DNA of 64,000 nt from Epiperipatus broadwayi (lineage: Eukaryota > Onychophora > Udeonychophora > Euonychophora > Peripatidae). Below the pieces are notes generated by a model. It searched no databases. It was not told where the DNA came from and saw only the letters and a list, made by a program, of their open reading frames with translations. Both the position numbers and the translations under genes were made by a program. Below, in pieces: positions 10,665-21,934 of this stretch (the stretch's first letter is position 1; each line of letters opens with the position of its first letter). The DNA is taken from positions 220,362 through 284,361 of the forward strand of contig JAQFVV010013064.1 of NCBI GenBank assembly GCA_028023455.1, given 5' to 3'.

Positions 10665-11240
10665 ATATCACTACTGAACACCTAATCCTGCCACTATACT
10701 AGTGGAACACTTAGTGAATACTAACGCTTATACTCATGGTTATTTTAAACACACAATCCTATTTGGGCTTTCTCGGGCATATGTAAATAATAAAAGACTG
10801 GTGTGGTCTATTAACATTTTCCCTAGCCAGATATCTTTCACCTTCAAAGACATGGGCTCTGGGACACATCCAACATTGCAAAAAAATCATGGCACTTTTA
10901 CCTCAGTTTTTTTCAACGTCCTTATAACATCCATGATACAACAACAACAGTTATTACGATGAGCAGAGAAAAGCTGACAACCCTGCTCTTTTTGAGCATG
11001 CACTATTTATACTTTTTTTTCCTTGCTTGATATCGTTAATAAAATTCCTAACATTCCAACGTAACTGTAGATCCATTTGGCTAATGCATCTTTGCAACAA
11101 TGATTAGGATCCAGCTTTTAATTATGTCCATTTACATTCCTTGTTAATTAGCTTCAAATATTTTATCTGTTGTTTGCTTCTAAAATTAGCTTAAGGTTTG
11201 ATTTAAAACATCTTAAATCCATTAGTTATATCCGGCCTTG
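10665..11240 (+). repeat. Dispersed repeat, left arm of a 3.4 kb-spaced inverted pair
   Basis: About 575 bp that matches, in reverse complement, 14020-14615. Shared blocks include CACACAATCCTATTTGGGC, TGTGGTCTATTAACATTTTCC, ATATCTTTCACCTTCAAAGA, TTCCTTGCTTGATATCGTTA, CCTAACATTCCAACGTAACT and CCATTAGTTATATCCGGCC. The two copies differ by many substitutions and indels. Short open runs exist but I recognise no protein. It is probably part of an unidentified transposon. Confidence 0.75.
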
Positions 11241-12125
11241 TATTTCTTATATAAAAGGAACTACAGACAATATTGAACGTATTCTAAAGCATTACAATAT
11301 AAAGACGACATGTACTACTTATCAAAAAATTAGTAACATTCCATCCAAGCCTAAATATTAATCCTTCTTATAGCCCATAGAGGTATGAGCAATCACTGCA
11401 TGTATTCTAGTAAAGATGAACATGTTAGGTCATAGTATTGATTTTTGTAGAACCACAATATTATCTAAGCCTGATACTTTTCAACAATATTGAGATCAGG
11501 GAAACCATTGAAATCCTTAAAAAGCCAATCTGAGGATAGCTTCTATTTTGGAAGAATTTTTTTAAAAATCATTAATCTAAATAATTTTTGATAATTATTA
11601 TTTCAATTTCTATTAGTAGAAAATTCATCATTATTATATAGTCAATGTTTACAATATCTTTTACAATGTTTACTATCCAATAGATGGCCAGTGTGAACCA
11701 GACTGAAACATTGGTATATATTTGTATTACAATTAATTATACATTGATGTACCTGAATAATATTTCACTTTATCTGTTCCATGAAAATCTTCAATTCAAT
11801 CTTTGTTGAAATTATAATATTGGAATATACACTGATCTAGAATTTTAAAAATACTAAAAATAAAAAAATTATGTTAATAGTAATGTAACATTTTTTCTAT
11901 ATGTTATATTAGTCTTTTCTTTTTTTTATGAAAAAGTTTATGAAAAATGAGAAAATATTATTATGCACATTTATTTTTACACAGATATAGAAAATACATA
12001 AAAATTATACAATAAAACAATTATTTCTTTTAAATATTTAAAGTATTAAAGGTGAAATTCTTTCAAATAATTTCTTATTAATCATAGCATAAAATATCCA
12101 TTTATTTTGAATAAAAGAAAATATA
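11241..12125. other. AT-rich DNA, nothing recognised
   Basis: No feature supported. A weak similarity of 11570-11600 to 14735-14765 is too short to use. Confidence 0.4.
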
Positions 12126-12755
12126 TATCAGCATCATCAACCACTATCAATCCACTGCAGGATGAAGGTCTCTCCAAATTCAATCCATCTCCAATCTTTA
12201 GCTTCTCTTCTCCACATCACCTCTGCACACTTCCTTATTTCATCCATCCATCTCATATGTGGTCTCTTTCTGAGTCTTTTACAATCTCTTGGAATCCAGT
12301 TTAAGATTTCAATTGTCTATCTATTATCATCTCTTCTAGCAATATGTCCAGCCCAAATCCACTTCAGTTTTTTAATTTTTCAATGCGGTCAGTAACACCT
12401 GTTTGCTCTCTTACCCATATATTGTGTTTTTGATTTCTTCTTGTTACTCCTAATATACATCTCTCTATACTTCTTTGAGTGGTCTGAAGTCTCTGTATTG
12501 CTCTTCTATTAAGTGTCCAAGTCTCAGATCCATAACCTTCCTTTTCAAACACATAGGCATAGTTCATTTTAGTATCAAGTTATTTCTACCAAAAACACTC
12601 CAACCAAATTTAATTCTATGATTAATTTCATCTATTATGTTTCAATCTGTATTAATAATCTGATCAAGCTATTTGTAGCTGTTAACTTCTTTTAACTCAT
12701 CATAATCAATCTTTATTTTCATATTTCGAGAAATCCATTGAACATTACTTTAAGT
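12126..12755 (-). mobile_element. RTE-type LINE 3' fragment, minus strand
   Basis: About 630 bp of the family seen at 2960-4015, reversed. The minus strand encodes GSETWTLNRRAIQRLQTTQR, CILGVTRRNQKHNIWVREQT and the WAGHI region, with frame breaks. It is truncated in the RT thumb. Its 3' end lies at the GATGATGCTGATA tail near 12126-12140. No catalytic residues are included. Confidence 0.85.
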
Positions 12756-13338
12756 AATAGTGTTCAATGAAAATGAGTGCAAAATAATTAAAAATATTCA
12801 ATGACTGTTAAGAACTTAGGTCAGTTTATAACTGATTATTTTCATTTAACTTAAAGTTTTCAGCACATAATAACAGCATGGATAGTATTATCTACTAGAA
12901 ATAAATTTCTATTAAACAGAAAAGAATATCTTTCAAAAATTTGAGTTTCTTTTGTGGACGCAGCACAAAGCAAAATATTTCTACGTAATCCATATAAAAA
13001 ATTAGCTAATAAAAATATATTGTATAAGGCACTAAACCTTAACCAGGATATTTAAGTAAAAAAATTATTAATGAGATACTTTTTATATATTTTAAAAGAA
13101 AAAAAAGTAAGTAAATAAGTTAAGTGATTATATCTGTTTACATAATATAAATACAGTAATGTAATTAAGTGAAAACATATTTTCTATAATATGTAAGATT
13201 GATTTTTTCTTCATTTACATTTATAACTCAAATTTGCAAACATTTGTTCGTCTATATATATGTATTAATATGAATGAAAATAAAGTTATTGTTAACACTA
13301 ACTGAAATAATCATACAAATATATAAAACCTTATACGA
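12756..13338. other. AT-rich DNA, nothing recognised
   Basis: No supported feature. Confidence 0.5.
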
Positions 13339-13557
13339 TTACAAATATCCAGTAACGTCCTCTGTTTAATAGTCTATATATCTCAATAATAGCGAACTTC
13401 ATATATGATGTGATGTATTGTGGCTTCTCCTTAAACGAAGTCAAGAATATCTAAGCAATTATGCCCAGATAAACCTGTTAGCCACTTAATTTTCCAATTA
13501 CAAATATCCAGTAACGCCCTCTGTTTAATAGTCTATATCTCAATAATAGCTAACTTC
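13339..13557 (-). mobile_element. 92 bp LINE 3' stub with about 60 bp target duplication
   Basis: 13404-13490 is a severely 5'-truncated copy of the minus-strand LINE at 5144-7078. It covers the last codons (GFSGHSC-like), the stop, and the 3' UTR ending in the CATCA tail. It is bracketed by two direct copies of a non-LINE sequence: 13339-13400 and 13498-13557, starting TTACAAATATCCAGTAACG and ending AATAATAGC.AACTTC. The copies differ at a few positions and by a TA indel. The simplest reading is an unusually long target-site duplication made at insertion. Confidence 0.8.
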
Positions 13558-14019
13558 AAAATGATCATTTGTATAATGGTTTATATATATATGTATTAAT
13601 ATGTATGTAGTGATTTTAAAATCCTGTATATATATATTGAAATGTTATTATGCTTGATACTTACATGTTTTAATGTGCTTGCTATTATTGCTATATTTTG
13701 CAGAATATATATATATATAGGCTTTAGTAACTCGATAGCCATAAATTATAAAGCTAAGTTCACTCCAAAGATAAATAATAATGAAAGGCAAATACATATC
13801 TAAATGATTAAAAACAATAATAAAAGATTGCTAATAGGTTTAAAAATAAATGAAAAATAGATTCTGTAAAAATAAAGAAACTTTATTTTAGATAATTTAA
13901 GTTTAATAACAAAGAAGAAAGATGGGATGGCAGTTAAATTAAACTTAAACAGACAGATTATAAGTTTAAAAGCATTCTACAAAGATTGCAGAAAGAAAGA
14001 CCAAATGGTTAATTACATG
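13558..14019. other. AT-rich DNA, nothing recognised
   Basis: Several short (TA)n tracts, otherwise featureless. Confidence 0.5.
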
Positions 14020-14615
14020 GCCGGATATAACTAATGGATTTAAGGTACAGAGAAATTGTGTATTGTTTTAAAAAAAATACTAAACTAATTTTGAAAGCAA
14101 ACAAACTGATAAAATGTTTGAAGCCAGTTAATACGAAATGTAAATGGAGGTAATTAAAAGTTGAATCCTAATCATCATTGCAAAGTTGTATTTGCCAAAT
14201 GGATTTACAGTTACATTGGAATGTTAGGAATTTTATTAATAACATCAAGCAAGGAAAAAAAAGTATAAAGAGTGTACACTCAAAAAGAGCAGGTCATCAG
14301 CTTTTCTCTACTCATCGTAAGCTGCTGTTGTTGCTGTATCATAGATATCATTAAGGACCTTGAGAAAAGCTGATGGAAAAGTGCCCTGACTTTTCTGCCA
14401 TGATGAATGTGACCCAGAACTCATGCCTCTGAAGGTGAAAGATAGCTGGTTAGGGAAAATGTTAATAGACCACACTGGTTTTTTATTATTTATGTATGTC
14501 TGAAAAGGCCCAAATAGGATTGTGTGCTTAAAATAACTGTGAGTGTAAATAAACTTTAGTATTCACTTAAGTGTACCACTAATATAGTGACAGGATTAGT
14601 TGCTCAGTATATTGT
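14020..14615 (-). repeat. Dispersed repeat, right arm of the inverted pair
   Basis: Reverse-complement partner of 10665-11240 (see that entry). It lies immediately upstream of gypsy-derived sequence, but I see no continuity between the two. Confidence 0.75.
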
Positions 14616-14806
14616 TTTACTATTATAACTATTACATGATTTATTTCATTTTCCAGATTTGATTAATTTGAAAGAAGGTTGCTATGGAAAAGATTTGAAC
14701 TGAATGGTGATGTGATGAAAATTAATTAATTAATCATTAATCTAGATAATTTCTGATATTTATTATTTTCTATTTAAATGGCTGAGTATCCATTTCTGTC
14801 TGAATA

Positions 14807-15448
14807 GTGGACTTGTTTAAATATTTAATCAGTCCTAAGTTACTCTGTTACTTGTATTTGAACATTTCACATGAAGTGCTCTCATCAATTGAACCCAGCA
14901 TTTTGCATTGCAAAGCAAGGGGTTCAACATTAAAGTATACCTTAAGAAAGTTGAATATAAAAAATTTATCTGAAGCCTTAGTACAAACCATGAATGTGCA
15001 ACACTTTACTCTCAATACAGCAACTGGGAAGACCCTGGCAGAGTTATTGATGTGTCACTCTTTCTGCACACATTTGTCTCAGCTATTACTCATCAAGGCT
15101 AAGAGCAGCAAAACCCATCAAGCTACAAAATTCTTACCAGGTGAAAAAAATTGGATACATGACTTGCTAAAACATAAATGGATCCCTGGCATGGCAAAAC
15201 AATTATTGTCTAAGAAAATATGTCTTGTAAATTTACAAAACGGCAAGACATTCAGAAAATATATAAATCACCTTCGCTATCACTGGGAAAATTCTATACC
15301 AGATGGTTATTTAAATACATTGCCTGAAGCTAAGACAAATAAAAACCATGTGGATGAAACTGATCATAGTAATGAACTCAATTTAGAAATGTACAAAGAA
15401 GAAGAAATTGGACGAACAACAAACAAAATTGACGTATATCCCAATTGA
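14807..15448 (+). pseudogene. Ty3/gypsy integrase C-terminal remnant
   Basis: A 213-residue open frame whose middle and end match the integrase tail of invertebrate Ty3/gypsy Pol proteins (the K02A2.6-like group). Residues 71-90 (TATGKTLAELLMCHSF) correspond to the TTGKTPAELL.GR block after the catalytic core. Residues 108-160 (FLPGEKNWIHD, KWIPGMAKQLL, LQNGKTFRKYINHLR) correspond to the GPY/F-type domain. The DDE residues, RNase H and RT are absent. The first Met lies in unrelated or diverged sequence, so the start is arbitrary. A frameshift after 15448 leads into a proline-containing tail, and a purine-rich GAGTGGAAGAAGG at about 15537-15549 could be the polypurine tract before a 3' LTR. 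Dead element. Confidence 0.8.
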
Positions 15449-16355
15449 AGATAGGGAGAACACCCCCAAAGCTTCCAGAATATTATCAGTTAAGTTTAAG
15501 GATTATGCCTGTTAATTAAATATTATTTATCTCTAGAGTGGAAGAAGGTGCATTTTCAAACAAATAAACTAAAAATGCAACATATGCGTTTACTATATGA
15601 CTCTAGTAAATAAATGTAAAGAAAGCACTGTCACTCATTTATGCTCCTGAATTTATGCATGATAAACGGATTATTATAAAAAGCCTGGATATATTTCTTC
15701 TGTGCAGTCCAGTACCTTCCAGCATGGAGCAAATCATAAATGGACTATATATAAGTGGCCATGGATTACTGATAAAGCCATAAAATGTAAAGAGCAGAAG
15801 CGAATTGGTAAATTACCAAAGTTCGAATGCAGAAATAACTAATTGGTTCAACTTTATAAGGCAATGCAAATATAGCTTCAATTGTGTCTACTAATAAATA
15901 TGTAGTATATTAACATCCTCCTTTGTAATTTGTGTAATTAAATAATTATATATAAAATGATAAGTGTATGTTAGTTTTATTTATTGTCGTCTGACTGATT
16001 TCTGAGAAGGAGAAACCCTGTCATTTGAAATGGATTTTTTTTTTTTAAATATGTGTGTGAATATATGTGCTTAATTAATACTTAAATGGGTGAATGCAGT
16101 ATGGCAATCAATTTTTTTAATGTAATTTAATGATGTAAACAACTATGCACAACCTTTGTAAATTTCCTTGTATGCAAATTTGATGCTACCCATTATTTGT
16201 TTTTACTATGTCTAAATTATAATTACGAGTATGCAAGAATATTCGTAATAAAATGTTAAAAGTTTTAGTTAATATACACATTTATATTTTCTAATATTTA
16301 AGTAATAAGCACATACGATTTGAAACGAAATTTTTGAAATAAAAATAATTATGAT
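15449..16355. other. Possible decayed 3' LTR and AT-rich DNA
   Basis: Directly after the purine-rich tract (about 15537-15549) a TG start at 15550 could open a 3' LTR of the gypsy relic. I found no second copy to define it. The rest is AT-rich and featureless. Confidence 0.3.
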
Positions 16356-16359
16356 ACAG

Positions 16360-16970
16360 TTGTGTTTACTGGTGATTACGATATAAACACAAATTCGTGA
16401 TATATGTTTATAATATTTATTAATGAAATAAATATAAAATTGTGTATTTACACTATATATACTATGTTATACCTCCACTTGCTCCCTTAGTGAGGTATAC
16501 CTTCTAGTTGCTTTATAATTATAGAGAGAAGGGGCCTAAGGTGACCTTGTAGGTTTATTTACTACTTCCAGCTGTACTGTGACAGTTTGCCTCATGAATA
16601 GGTAAGATGATACTTCCAGTTATAGATAGCTTACCTTTTGTCTGGTTTATGTCTAGTAGCTTTCAATTCTAATGTGAACTTGCCTCACCACTCAGCTATA
16701 TAGTAGACATTTATATTACTGTTCAGCTTTGACAGTTGTCTAAACTTATCTCCAAATGTATTGATTATTTATGACCAGATGCCATCCATGATGAGAGGAA
16801 TCAGATATAGTACACATCATCAGCTATTGGCTCATTTTTCCATTGGACATATGTTATTTATTTATATATATATATATTAGTCTGTGGTGATAAATGCTCA
16901 ATCCAATCAAGATAAGATGGAATCTGAACAAGTCCATTATTTTAAGGCAAGATGAGATATGACATTCCCA
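16360..16970 (-). mobile_element. LTR of gypsy family L1, minus strand
   Basis: About 600 bp that matches the direct copy at 21935-22465 and, inverted, the solo LTR at 25596-26218. Shared blocks in sense orientation are TGTCATATCTCA.CTTGCCT, ATGGACTTGTTCAGATTCC, TCTTATCTTGATTGGATTGA, and the 3' part with AATAAA-rich sequence ending near TGTGTTT/AACACAAC. It adjoins gag/integrase remnants on the same strand (17016-18360), in the position of a 3' LTR. Confidence 0.7.
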
Positions 16971-17015
16971 GCCCTATTTAAAATTAGACCTGGAGAACAT
17001 AGTCATTCATATACT

Positions 17016-18360
17016 TTAATGGATGTTTTTGTCATTTTCTGCTTCATCAGGTCTGGTGACTTCATTGGCAAGTCCAATGTTAATGTCTTCATTTGTAGAT
17101 CTGGAAAGTTTTAACTTTAATAATTCTTCACTGTTGAATGGTGACACTTCACTGATGGCTGGTGAAGTACAATTTACCCTTGGATGGTTTCTGTGCCTGT
17201 GGTGTTGCTGTACATTTTCTATTTGAACCATCACTGTTTATGATTCTTTCACTTTTATCACAACTCATGAAATCCATTTAGTGATTTCCTTGGACATGTA
17301 GCCTAGGACTTGGGCACCTATCAGCTTTTCTGAATTTTGCCTTTCATGATTTATTTTAGAATTCAAAGCTGGTTTATTAATGACTACTTGTGGGTTGATT
17401 CTTTTTGAATTTATTTTTTGTGAGCTGGTTCTCTTTAGTCACTCCATATCCCAAGTTATTGAAATTAGTCATAGCCCAATAAATTGCTCTGTTTACCAGC
17501 AGACATAATAAAAGACAGATATATAATTTTATTAGATGGAGTAACTTTTAACTCTTTTCTGATCTAAGAATGATATTTGATTGTCTTGATAATCAATGAT
17601 TGTTTTGCTATTAGATTGCATCTGATGCCTATTTTTCCTATTAATGATAACTCATGTCTTTTTTGACACAATAGACCCTGCTGATGCTGTGTCACATTGT
17701 TTATACAGGCATTTAGTCTATTAGATTTTAAATTGCCCTTTTGTTTTTTTGGATGGCCTTTTTATTTTGTCATTAGAAACTTGTTTTTTTTTAGAACAAC
17801 AGCCTCAGGTGACTGACATTCTTGCAATATATATACTCAGTATATCAGTGAGGACATTTGGTGTGCATGTTTTGATTCATCATATCTATAACAACATTAT
17901 TCAGGCATTTTTTTATTGTCATCTGGTAGTTGTTTGACCAAATTTTCTAATCAACAATTTAATGTTGTCATCCATTTTCTTTAATATACTTGCTTGACTC
18001 ATTGTTGATCCCACTTTAGTTGTTGAAAGGCAACTGAATCTAATGTGATATCAGGGTCCATTAAGAACTAGTAGTCTATCATTCTACAAATGAACCAATC
18101 TCTCAAAATGTTGTTGAGGAAGTCTTCAAAATCACATTTCAAAGTCAGCTTCCTGATTTTAACAGAAAAATTTCTAGCTTTCCCCCCTCCTTTTATTGAA
18201 GTGATACCTCTGCATTATCATTTAAGAGTTTTGGGCAGAAATAGTTTGTTAGTGCTATAATAGTACAAAGTCTTGATGTAAATTTGCTAGTGCTATAATG
18301 GTACAAAGACTTGAGATGAACCCTGAGATGAGAGAAATCATGCTCTATACTCCAGTTAAT
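17016..18360 (-). pseudogene. Internally deleted Ty3/gypsy gag plus integrase tail
   Basis: Minus strand, from high to low coordinates. About 18360-18000 gives gag capsid similarity (LTLKCDFEDFLNNILRDWFI, like the C.FG..L...LRDRFVCG block), with stops. About 17930-17790 gives CCHC-like zinc knuckles (CCYRYDESKH, then TKCPH.YTEYIYCKNVSHL), with a frameshift. About 17330-17020 gives an integrase C-terminal type sequence (LGYMSKEITKWIS, then VQIENVQQHHRHRNHPR), partly in the frame 17234-17016. RT and RNase H are missing between them, so most of pol is deleted. The 3' LTR follows at 16970. Many stops; inactive. Confidence 0.6.
18236..18322. repeat. 44 bp tandem duplication in gag relic
   Basis: AGTGCTATAATAGTACAAAG (about 18250) recurs as AGTGCTATAATGGTACAAAG about 44 bp later. 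Confidence 0.8.
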
Positions 18361-19336
18361 GAACTAATATAAATTTAAATTTCAAATAATATGAATAAAT
18401 ATGAGCAATGAGCCTGAGAAATCAATACAGAACTAAATATAAATAACTATAAATTAACCTAGCATTAAAAAGGCAATAATCAATCATCATCATGTATGAT
18501 CAACAATACAATAAATCAACCATCAATTTTGTGACAGAATTTGAAATGAGTACTATAGACCAGGCTAATTATTTAGCCCTTGCCAGTATGGGTCAGATTA
18601 TTTAAGCAATAGTTTGGATGCACAAATTTAAGTACTAATCCATAAGAATATAACAATTAAAAATAATAATGCTGTGATACTAAAAGATACTGATCATTAT
18701 TAATACTCTGGCCACTTATTACCATTAATGTTCTGTCCAACTATAAATTAAATTTCTAAGAAATAGTAAATCAAATGATATGTAGTCCAAGAACATTAAA
18801 GGATATCCCCATTGCACCATCCAGCATTATAGAAGTAATAAAATCATCAACTGGATGTCTATAAACACTAAATATAAACCCCTTTTATATAACACACTAT
18901 TATATATGAATCTAGCTAAATGAGAAAAAACTATAACTCACTGTGAGCAAGAGATGTAATAACATATAATATTCTAAATTATTTTAGGATTGAGTAAATT
19001 CACTGGAATAATTTAATAATTAAACTTAAATTTATTTCTTCCAAAATGTAAGCTTGTGGTTAAGACCTGTAGAGGTCCCTACCTTTGCATTTTCACATGC
19101 ATATTCTTGAGGTTTACAGCCTTTATAAATATTACTTAATTAGAAATGATAAATGAAATTAAGATCTGCTGAGTATGCTATACATATAATTTTGGCATTC
19201 TGATTTTGATTAATACAAAAAATTATAAGCTATCACATTGTCACTTACAAATATGTCTCAATAGGTTTACATAAAACATAACTATACATAAGCACACAGA
19301 CATGACCGTATTTAAATTGTTATAAACCTTTAAATA
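18361..19336. other. AT-rich DNA, nothing recognised
   Basis: May include diverged gypsy 5' sequence, but nothing is recognisable. Confidence 0.4.
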
Positions 19337-19448
19337 AAGTTCTTTTTTTAAGTGTCATAGCATCGGCCAGGACGCGAACCCGCAACCCAGGCAACTACCT
19401 ACAAGGCAGTCATGCTGACCTCTCCTCCACCAATGCAAGTTCATTTTT
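19337..19448 (-). mobile_element. tRNA-only SINE, copy 1
   Basis: Minus-strand tRNA-like sequence at 19436-19360. The acceptor arms GCATTGG and CCGATGC pair over 7 bp. An A-box-like TGGAGGAGAGG starts at tRNA position 8. An anticodon arm ACTGC-CTTGTAG-GTAGT has anticodon TGT. The B box is GGTTCGCGTCC. It is followed by CTATGACACTT and an A-run (plus-strand T-run at 19342-19348), with no tRNA-unrelated body. Flanks AAGTTCTTTTTT (19337-19348) and AAGTTCATTTTT (19437-19448) look like a target duplication. Copy 2 at 42046-42138 shares the CTATGACA..TGA(A)n tail, so this is a SINE family rather than a tRNA gene. Confidence 0.8.
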
Positions 19449-20595
19449 ATAATATATAATGACTGATTTAACATATATGTGTGTGCACATAAAATATGCG
19501 CACACACTAGCATTTTTAAAAAAAAAAAAACTAATTCCAATAAAATATTTTCACAAATAATTAATCTAATATCAAAAATGCACATAAAATCCACATGTAT
19601 GTGTATACATATAAAAAAGAAAAAGTATGCATCAAAGTTATTAATTCATTATTTTTAATGGTAAAAAAAAGTTTTTTTTTTTTAAATTACCATGAGATTT
19701 AGTTGGGAAAGTTCTTTTCTTAAAAGAAACCTTTAGGTTTTTGTTTAATCATTTACAATAAGATTTTCAGAGTTTACTTTTAAAAAAAAAAATCAAAATA
19801 AAATAATTTATGAATCAATCCTTTGTTTTTAGATGTTTTACTTTTAAATTAGAGATTTTAACAATCATAATTTTCACTAAAGAAAGTGTCTGAGTTTTAT
19901 TTTTAATAAACAAAACTGGAAATGTTCATTTATTATTTTATTTCATTATTCTGATTTTAGTTGAATAATTTAGTCAAAAATAATTTACCTTTAAAACCAG
20001 CTGATATATGTAAGTGCTTTACACAATGCAGTACCCTTGTCTATGCTTCTTTTCATATTGATAAAACTGTGTATATAGCATGGTAATCTGTTAGTTAGCG
20101 AGTTCCTTCTAAAACCATAGATTATCTTCTTGTCATCTTTGGGAAAGATATAATCCAGTTATTTCTGGCCTGCAGTGAGCTCTTTTCACTCTCTATGATG
20201 TCTAATGCACACCCCTTTATAAAATTGGATCTTGCTTTTATGTGAATTCAAACTCTACCATCATTATATCACCACCAGCAGCTAGTTTGTTCTCTCTGCA
20301 CCTTCAGTTATAACTTCATAGTAGTATTAATTTTCTTATAATTTCCTCTACCTGTCATTTAATGTTTTTTTAACTTTTTTATAGTCAGGGTGGAATTTAA
20401 AAAACATAGTAATTAAAAGTAAATTTTTTTTATCTTGATTGAAAAAAGTTAATAACTCTTTACATTTCATCTTAATCTTTTCAAAAACAATTTTGTAGGA
20501 TTTTATCAAAATATGTTATGCTTTTATTAAATCTCTTAATCTAATTAAAACAATGGAATTTTATAATTACTAGTATATCCATTGTAACATAAAAA
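19449..20595. other. AT-rich DNA, nothing recognised
   Basis: Homopolymer runs at 19670 and 19780. A slightly GC-richer stretch at 20000-20340 has no recognised content. Confidence 0.45.
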
Positions 20596-21118
20596 ACTAG
20601 TTGTATTTTTATATTGGACTATTTTAACCATCTAATATGAGTATTGACTTTAGAAAAATTTAACTTTTATTTAAATATTCCAAATACATTCAACTGTTTG
20701 TAATAGCACATCAAACAGGTTAGTATATGCACATTTTGAGAGATATTATTCTCCCCTCTTCTTCGGGTGTTGCTGACCTGACCAGTGACAGTACTAGCAT
20801 GGGATTTGAACCTGGACCCTTAGATTCTTGAATAGGTGAATTCACTTACTCAAGAATCTAAGAGTCCAGGTTTGAATCCCATGCTAGTACTGTCACTGGT
20901 CAGGTCAGCAACACCTGAAGAAGAGGGGAGAATAATACCTCTCAAAATGTTGTGCATATACTAACCTGTTTGATGTGATATTACTAACAGTTGAAGGTAT
21001 TTGGAATTTTAAATAAAAGTTAAATTTTTCTAAAGACATTCAATACTCATATTAGATGATGGAAATAGTCCAACATAAAAATACCACTAGAACACTATCA
21101 TCATAAACCTTTAGCAAA
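20596..21118. repeat. Fold-back element FB, copy 1 (237 bp arms)
   Basis: Large palindrome. The left arm 20596-20832 is the near-perfect reverse complement of 20850-21090, around a 17 bp centre. Homology with copy 2 continues on the right to about 21118. Each arm carries a tRNA-type B-box-like GGTTCAAATCC / GGTTTGAATCC and a motif that, outward from the centre, reads CTGAAGAAGAGGGG...CCTCTCAAAATGTTGTGC in the right arm. That matches the CTGANGA-stem-GAAACGTT pattern found at Penelope-like element ends and in their hammerhead motifs. No coding sequence. Confidence 0.85.
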
Positions 21119-21602
21119 ATAAAACTCAGAATTAATAAAACATTACATCTTTTTAAATGTTTGATTTAAAACTATAGTTCATAATAATTTTACATTCAAA
21201 AATTATTTAATCCTTAACTGTTATTCCAATGTAATATAGAAAATATCTACAAAATATTTTTATTTGTATTTTTTACTTTTCCTTTCAACTTTATATGTAT
21301 ATATGCACACACATTATTATGATGTTGTATGCCATTAGACACATAACCATCTCAATAAAAACAGCATTTTGTAAAAATCAAGATCAGCCATAAGAATCAG
21401 AGTGATATGTGCTTGATGAACCTCATATGTCTGAGATCAAATGAGCAAGACACAAGTGGTTATTTTTAATTCAAACATTCGATCTTTATAGGTTGATCAA
21501 TTTTCAGGATATGCAAGATTAAACTCTTATTGAGCTAATTTTAGCCATTTTGATTTTTTCTCTTACTGTCACAGTCACATAAAAAAAATAAATTCTTTAG
21601 TA
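21119..21602. other. AT-rich DNA, nothing recognised
   Basis: No supported feature. Confidence 0.5.
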
Positions 21603-21857
21603 ATTAATGAATAACTACTCACAACTGATTTTTTTGGTCTATTGATGTGCTAATAATGTTAGCTATCGTTTTTTAATTTCACAAATCTAAACAACTTATG
21701 GGGAAGAGGTCCTGCTTTTATAGTTAATGAGTCATCACTCACATTTGATTTAAATTTTTTTTATTGATGCATTAATAATGTTAGCATTAGCTGACAATTT
21801 TGTAAGATTAATAACACAAATATAACAACCCACAGGGCAGGACCTTGTCATTTTAAA
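21603..21857. repeat. Diverged tandem duplication, about 125 bp
   Basis: 21603-21721 and 21724-21857 share ACTCACA.(T/C)TGATTT, GATG..(C/T)TAATAATGTTAGC, and a GGGGAAGAGGTCCTGC / AGGGCAGGACCTTGTC ending. Confidence 0.6.
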
Positions 21858-21934
21858 CTGTTTTTTCAGCTGTGGGAAATTTTTTTTTTGTAATTTTGTC
21901 AATTGCTCCAAATCTGTTGAATTTATGCATGAAT

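Noticed and set aside
12107-12395. Plus-strand frames with SIHL/FLISSIHL repeats
   Set aside because: Antisense of the minus-strand LINE fragment.
19360-19436. Functional tRNA gene
   Set aside because: The A-tail, flanking duplication, imperfect T stem and a second copy with the same tail make it a SINE.
20830-20880. tRNA gene at the GGTTTGAATCCC string in FB
   Set aside because: A B-box-like string only; no A box or cloverleaf around it, and it sits in a palindrome arm.
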